A program made the position numbers and the translations under genes. From the NCBI GenBank assembly GCA_020852865.1, contig JADYZZ010000082.1, positions 1 to 64,000 on the forward strand: 64,000 nucleotides of DNA, written 5' to 3'. The first letter of the stretch is position 1. Every line of letters begins with the position of its first letter. The notes under the pieces were generated by a model. It was not told the origin of the DNA. It made no database searches and saw only the letters and a list, made by a program, of their open reading frames with translations. Below, piece by piece: positions 62,055 through 64,000 of the stretch. The stretch comes from Rubrivivax sp. (lineage in GTDB: Bacteria; Pseudomonadota; Gammaproteobacteria; Burkholderiales; Burkholderiaceae_C).

Positions 62055-63482
62055 TCAGCGCGGCGAAGACGAGCGCACACGCAGCGCGAGCAGCGCCGCG
62101 AGCGAAGCCGACGCGAGCACGATCGACAGCGCCAGCGCGGCAGCCGCCGAGCGCTCCAGCACCAGCCCGAACAGCCACGGCGCCAGCGCCTGCAGCGCGA
62201 GCGAGGGCATCGTCAGCCAGGCCTGGCGCGCGCCGTAGCCCTGCACGCCGAAGAGCGCCAGCGGCAGCGTGCCCTTGGCGATCGTCACGATGCCGTTGCC
62301 GGCGCCGTGCAGCAGCGCGAAAGGCACCGCCGCAGGCATGCCGAACACCAGCAGCGCGAGCGCGCCGAGCGGGTGACCGAGCGAGGCCAGCCGCGCCGAA
62401 AGCAACGGATGCACGCGGCGCAGGAAGCCGAATTCGAGCAGCCGTCCGCCGACCTGTGCCGGGCCGACCAGAGCGCCGGCGGCCACCGCCGCCGCCAGGC
62501 TGCCGCCCAGCGCCAGCAGCAGGCCCGGCAGATGGGCGCCGTAGGCGGTGGCGACGAAGCGCATCGCCGCGAACGCGAAGGCGAGGATCCACAGCGTTCT
62601 CCAGCTCGCGGGGGCCGGCCGCGGCCGGGTTGCCGGCGCCGCGATGCAGGCGGTCGGGCGCGCACCGGCACCGGCATCGGCGCGGGTCGTGATCGGCGCG
62701 TTGTCGCTCTGCGCCTGGCGCCGCATCGACGGCGCCACGTCATCGACTTCGGCGGCGGTCATGACCGGCGATGGTGCGGCGGCGCGCGCTCCGGCGGCGG
62801 CACGCGGCAGCCGCAGATGCAGCGGCAGCCCCAGCAGCAGATGCAGCGCGGCCCAGCCGAAGCAGGCGCCGCGCCAGCCCCAGGCCTCGTTCATCCAGGC
62901 CGACAGCGGCCAGCCCACCGTGCTGGCGAAACCGGCGATCAGCGTGACGCCGGTGATCGCATCACGCGACGCGCTGCCGTACAGGCGCACCAGCGTCGCG
63001 AAGGCTGCCTCATACAGGCCCGCGCCCATGGCCACGCCGATCACGAGCCAGGCCAGCACCAGCGTCCAGGGCCCGACAGCGGCACCGAGCGCCGCGAGAC
63101 CGAGCGCGAAGGCCAGGCTCGTGAGCACGAGCAGGCCGCGGCCGCCGGCGCGGTCGATGCGCCGCCCGGCCAGCGGACCGACCAGGCCCGACACGCCGAG
63201 CGCCACCGAGAATGCCGCGTACACGGTCGAGGTGGCCAGGCCCAGCCCGCGCGCCATCGGCGCGGCCCGCACCGCCGGCAGGTAGAACGACGAGGCCCAG
63301 GCGAGCGTCTGCGCCGTGCCCAGCGCAAGCACGGTGCCGCGGCGACCCGGCTTCACCGCAAGGCCAGGGCGGCGCCGCGGCGCCGCGCTGGCGGCCGATG
63401 AACCTGCGCACGACGCTGCGCCATCGGGATCATTGCTCCTTCGCGACCACCCGGCTTGCGGCGCGGCCGGCTGCGCCGGCAT
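62055..63482 (-). CDS. MFS transporter of unknown substrate
   Basis: 475 residues with about twelve hydrophobic segments in two halves, split by a long loop (about residues 240-300) rich in Ala, Pro and Arg. Opening of the membrane part is LALGTAQTLAWASSFYLPAV, and GRRIDRAGGRGLLVL is the loop 2-3 motif of the superfamily. The likely start MPAQPAAPQ (63482) leaves a 45-residue cytosolic lead. It resembles transporters annotated as oxalate/formate-type or monocarboxylate MFS; the substrate is unknown. Confidence 0.8.
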   Translation of the reverse strand: MPAQPAAPQAGWSRRSNDPDGAASCAGSSAASAAPRRRPGLAVKPGRRGTVLALGTAQTLAWASSFYLPAVRAAPMARGLGLATSTVYAAFSVALGVSGLVGPLAGRRIDRAGGRGLLVLTSLAFALGLAALGAAVGPWTLVLAWLVIGVAMGAGLYEAAFATLVRLYGSASRDAITGVTLIAGFASTVGWPLSAWMNEAWGWRGACFGWAALHLLLGLPLHLRLPRAAAGARAAAPSPVMTAAEVDDVAPSMRRQAQSDNAPITTRADAGAGARPTACIAAPATRPRPAPASWRTLWILAFAFAAMRFVATAYGAHLPGLLLALGGSLAAAVAAGALVGPAQVGGRLLEFGFLRRVHPLLSARLASLGHPLGALALLVFGMPAAVPFALLHGAGNGIVTIAKGTLPLALFGVQGYGARQAWLTMPSLALQALAPWLFGLVLERSAAAALALSIVLASASLAALLALRVRSSSPR

Positions 63483-63595
63483 GAACCCGGATTCCCGCCC
63501 ACGCCGGGCTTGCAGTGTCGCATCGCGACGCGCTTGCGCATCGAGGCGCACCTTCACACCGCGTCGCACGCCGCACCGCACCGCGCCAGGCCAGG

Positions 63596-63695
63596 CCGTG
63601 CCGTGCCGTGCCGTGCCGTGCCGTGCCGTGCCGTGCCGTGCCGTGCCGTGCCGTGCCGTGCCGTGCCGTGCCGTGCCGTGCCGTGCCGTGCCGTG
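63596..63695. repeat. (CCGTG)20 pentanucleotide microsatellite
   Basis: Twenty perfect copies of CCGTG in a row, between the divergent MFS and feoA genes: 113 bases before the MFS start and about 50 before the FNR box of feoA. Length changes by slippage would alter promoter spacing rather than coding frame. Confidence 0.97.
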
Positions 63696-63748
63696 GCCGC
63701 GCCGAACCGTCCGGACAGGCCCGAGCGCCCGAGCGCCACGGTCCGGAA

Positions 63749-63762
63749 TTGATCTGGATCAA
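63749..63762 (+). promoter_or_regulatory. Perfect FNR-type box upstream of feoA
   Basis: TTGATCTGGATCAA matches TTGAT-N4-ATCAA at all ten positions. Its centre is about 45 bases before the likely transcription start, close to a class II activator position; a possible -10 is TAGGAT at 63789-63794. Activation of ferrous iron uptake under low oxygen fits. Confidence 0.8.
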
Positions 63763-63764
63763 TC

Positions 63765-63785
63765 ATTGCGAATGATTCGCATTCG
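63765..63785 (+). promoter_or_regulatory. Fur-like iron box overlapping the feoA promoter
   Basis: ATTGCGAATGATTCGCATTC resembles the Fur consensus (GATAATGATAATCATTATC) with the core GAATGATTCGCATTC. It lies between the FNR box and the -10 region, so Fur with iron would block the promoter. Confidence 0.7.
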
Positions 63786-63803
63786 GTGTAGGATCGATTC
63801 ATC

Positions 63804-64000
63804 ATGAAAGTCGGCCAGCCAACGCTCGGCGTCGCACTCGATCGCCTGCCGGCGCACCGCGGTGCGCTGGTCGAGCGCGTCGATGCCGCAGGCGCGCACC
63901 AGCCCGCGGAACGCGCTGCCCAGCTGGCCGACATCGGCTTCGTGCCGGGCGAGATCGTCAGCGTGCTGGCGCGTGCCTGGCCCGGCGGCGACCCGCTCGT
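63804..64000 (+). CDS. feoA: Ferrous iron transport protein FeoA, 3' end cut by window edge
   Basis: First 65 residues: MKVGQPTLGVALDRLPAHRG, then QLADIGFVPGEIVSVLARAW. This SH3-like pattern (AQLADIGF, PGEIVSVL) is that of FeoA, the small cytoplasmic partner of the FeoB Fe(II) transporter. FNR and Fur-like sites lie directly upstream. feoB is expected to the right of the window. Confidence 0.88.
   Translation, partial: MKVGQPTLGVALDRLPAHRGALVERVDAAGAHQPAERAAQLADIGFVPGEIVSVLARAWPGGDPL

Overview
This is a very GC-rich, gene-dense chromosomal segment (almost every real codon ends in G or C). The gene content and family types point to a betaproteobacterium of the order Burkholderiales with a facultatively chemolithoautotrophic, nitrate-respiring lifestyle: membrane nitrate reductase, [NiFe]-hydrogenase maturation genes in the hox/hyp order of Cupriavidus, a red-type (form IC) RuBisCO operon with CbbX, a Kdp potassium pump and ferrous iron uptake. 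The assignment is inferred from gene families, not from an rRNA; no rRNA, tRNA, insertion sequence or CRISPR array was found.

Layout. 1-7750 (minus strand): three narK-type transporter genes followed by narG, which runs off the left edge. 8045-12179: metal handling: a DUF2946 protein, a PCuAC periplasmic copper chaperone, and a divergent cadR/cadA pair (MerR-type sensor and P1B ATPase) around a MerR-type promoter with a 19-base spacer. 12180-12560: a dense block of short tandem repeats ending in a perfect hairpin. 12555-20973: an FAD oxidoreductase, a NiCoT nickel/cobalt permease, a small His-rich ORF, an RRM protein plus a second IF-1, a coniferyl-aldehyde-type dehydrogenase, an AcuI-like reductase, a PEP-CTERM protein and a LuxR regulator. 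21147-31488 (minus strand): one continuous hydrogenase maturation operon, hoxM-L-O-T-V-hypA-B-F-C-D-E-hoxX, with most genes overlapping or nearly so. The hydrogenase structural genes expected in front of hoxM are absent; a HigA-like gene and a metallo-hydrolase remnant lie there instead. HypB carries a His-rich insertion of about 85 residues inside its GTPase domain, and HypF is the short form with only the carbamoyltransferase part.

32352-43040: fumarylacetoacetase, a SPOR-like protein, a 1002-residue SARP/AfsR-type regulator with a (GCT)11 microsatellite in its linker, several secreted Cys-containing proteins of unknown function, and a lipoprotein secretin with a TPR-like front half. 43041-44052 has no convincing gene but ends in two pairs of 11-base-spaced direct repeats, a plausible KdpE operator. 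44053-53525: an enlarged kdp cluster in the order F-small-A-C-B-small-porin-D-E. 53753-61984: cbbR divergent from cbbL-S-X-F-P-T, the Calvin-cycle operon. 62055-64000: an MFS transporter, a (CCGTG)20 repeat, and a promoter with a perfect FNR box next to a Fur-like site in front of feoA, cut by the right edge.

Together: nitrate respiration and Fe(II) uptake suit oxygen-limited life; hydrogenase maturation (with a nickel permease nearby) supports H2 oxidation; the cbb operon fixes CO2. The most unusual parts are the HypB insertion, the orphan maturation operon, the enlarged kdp locus, the uncharacterised SARP/secretin island, and the repeat elements, one of which recurs in both the hydrogenase and the RuBisCO operons.
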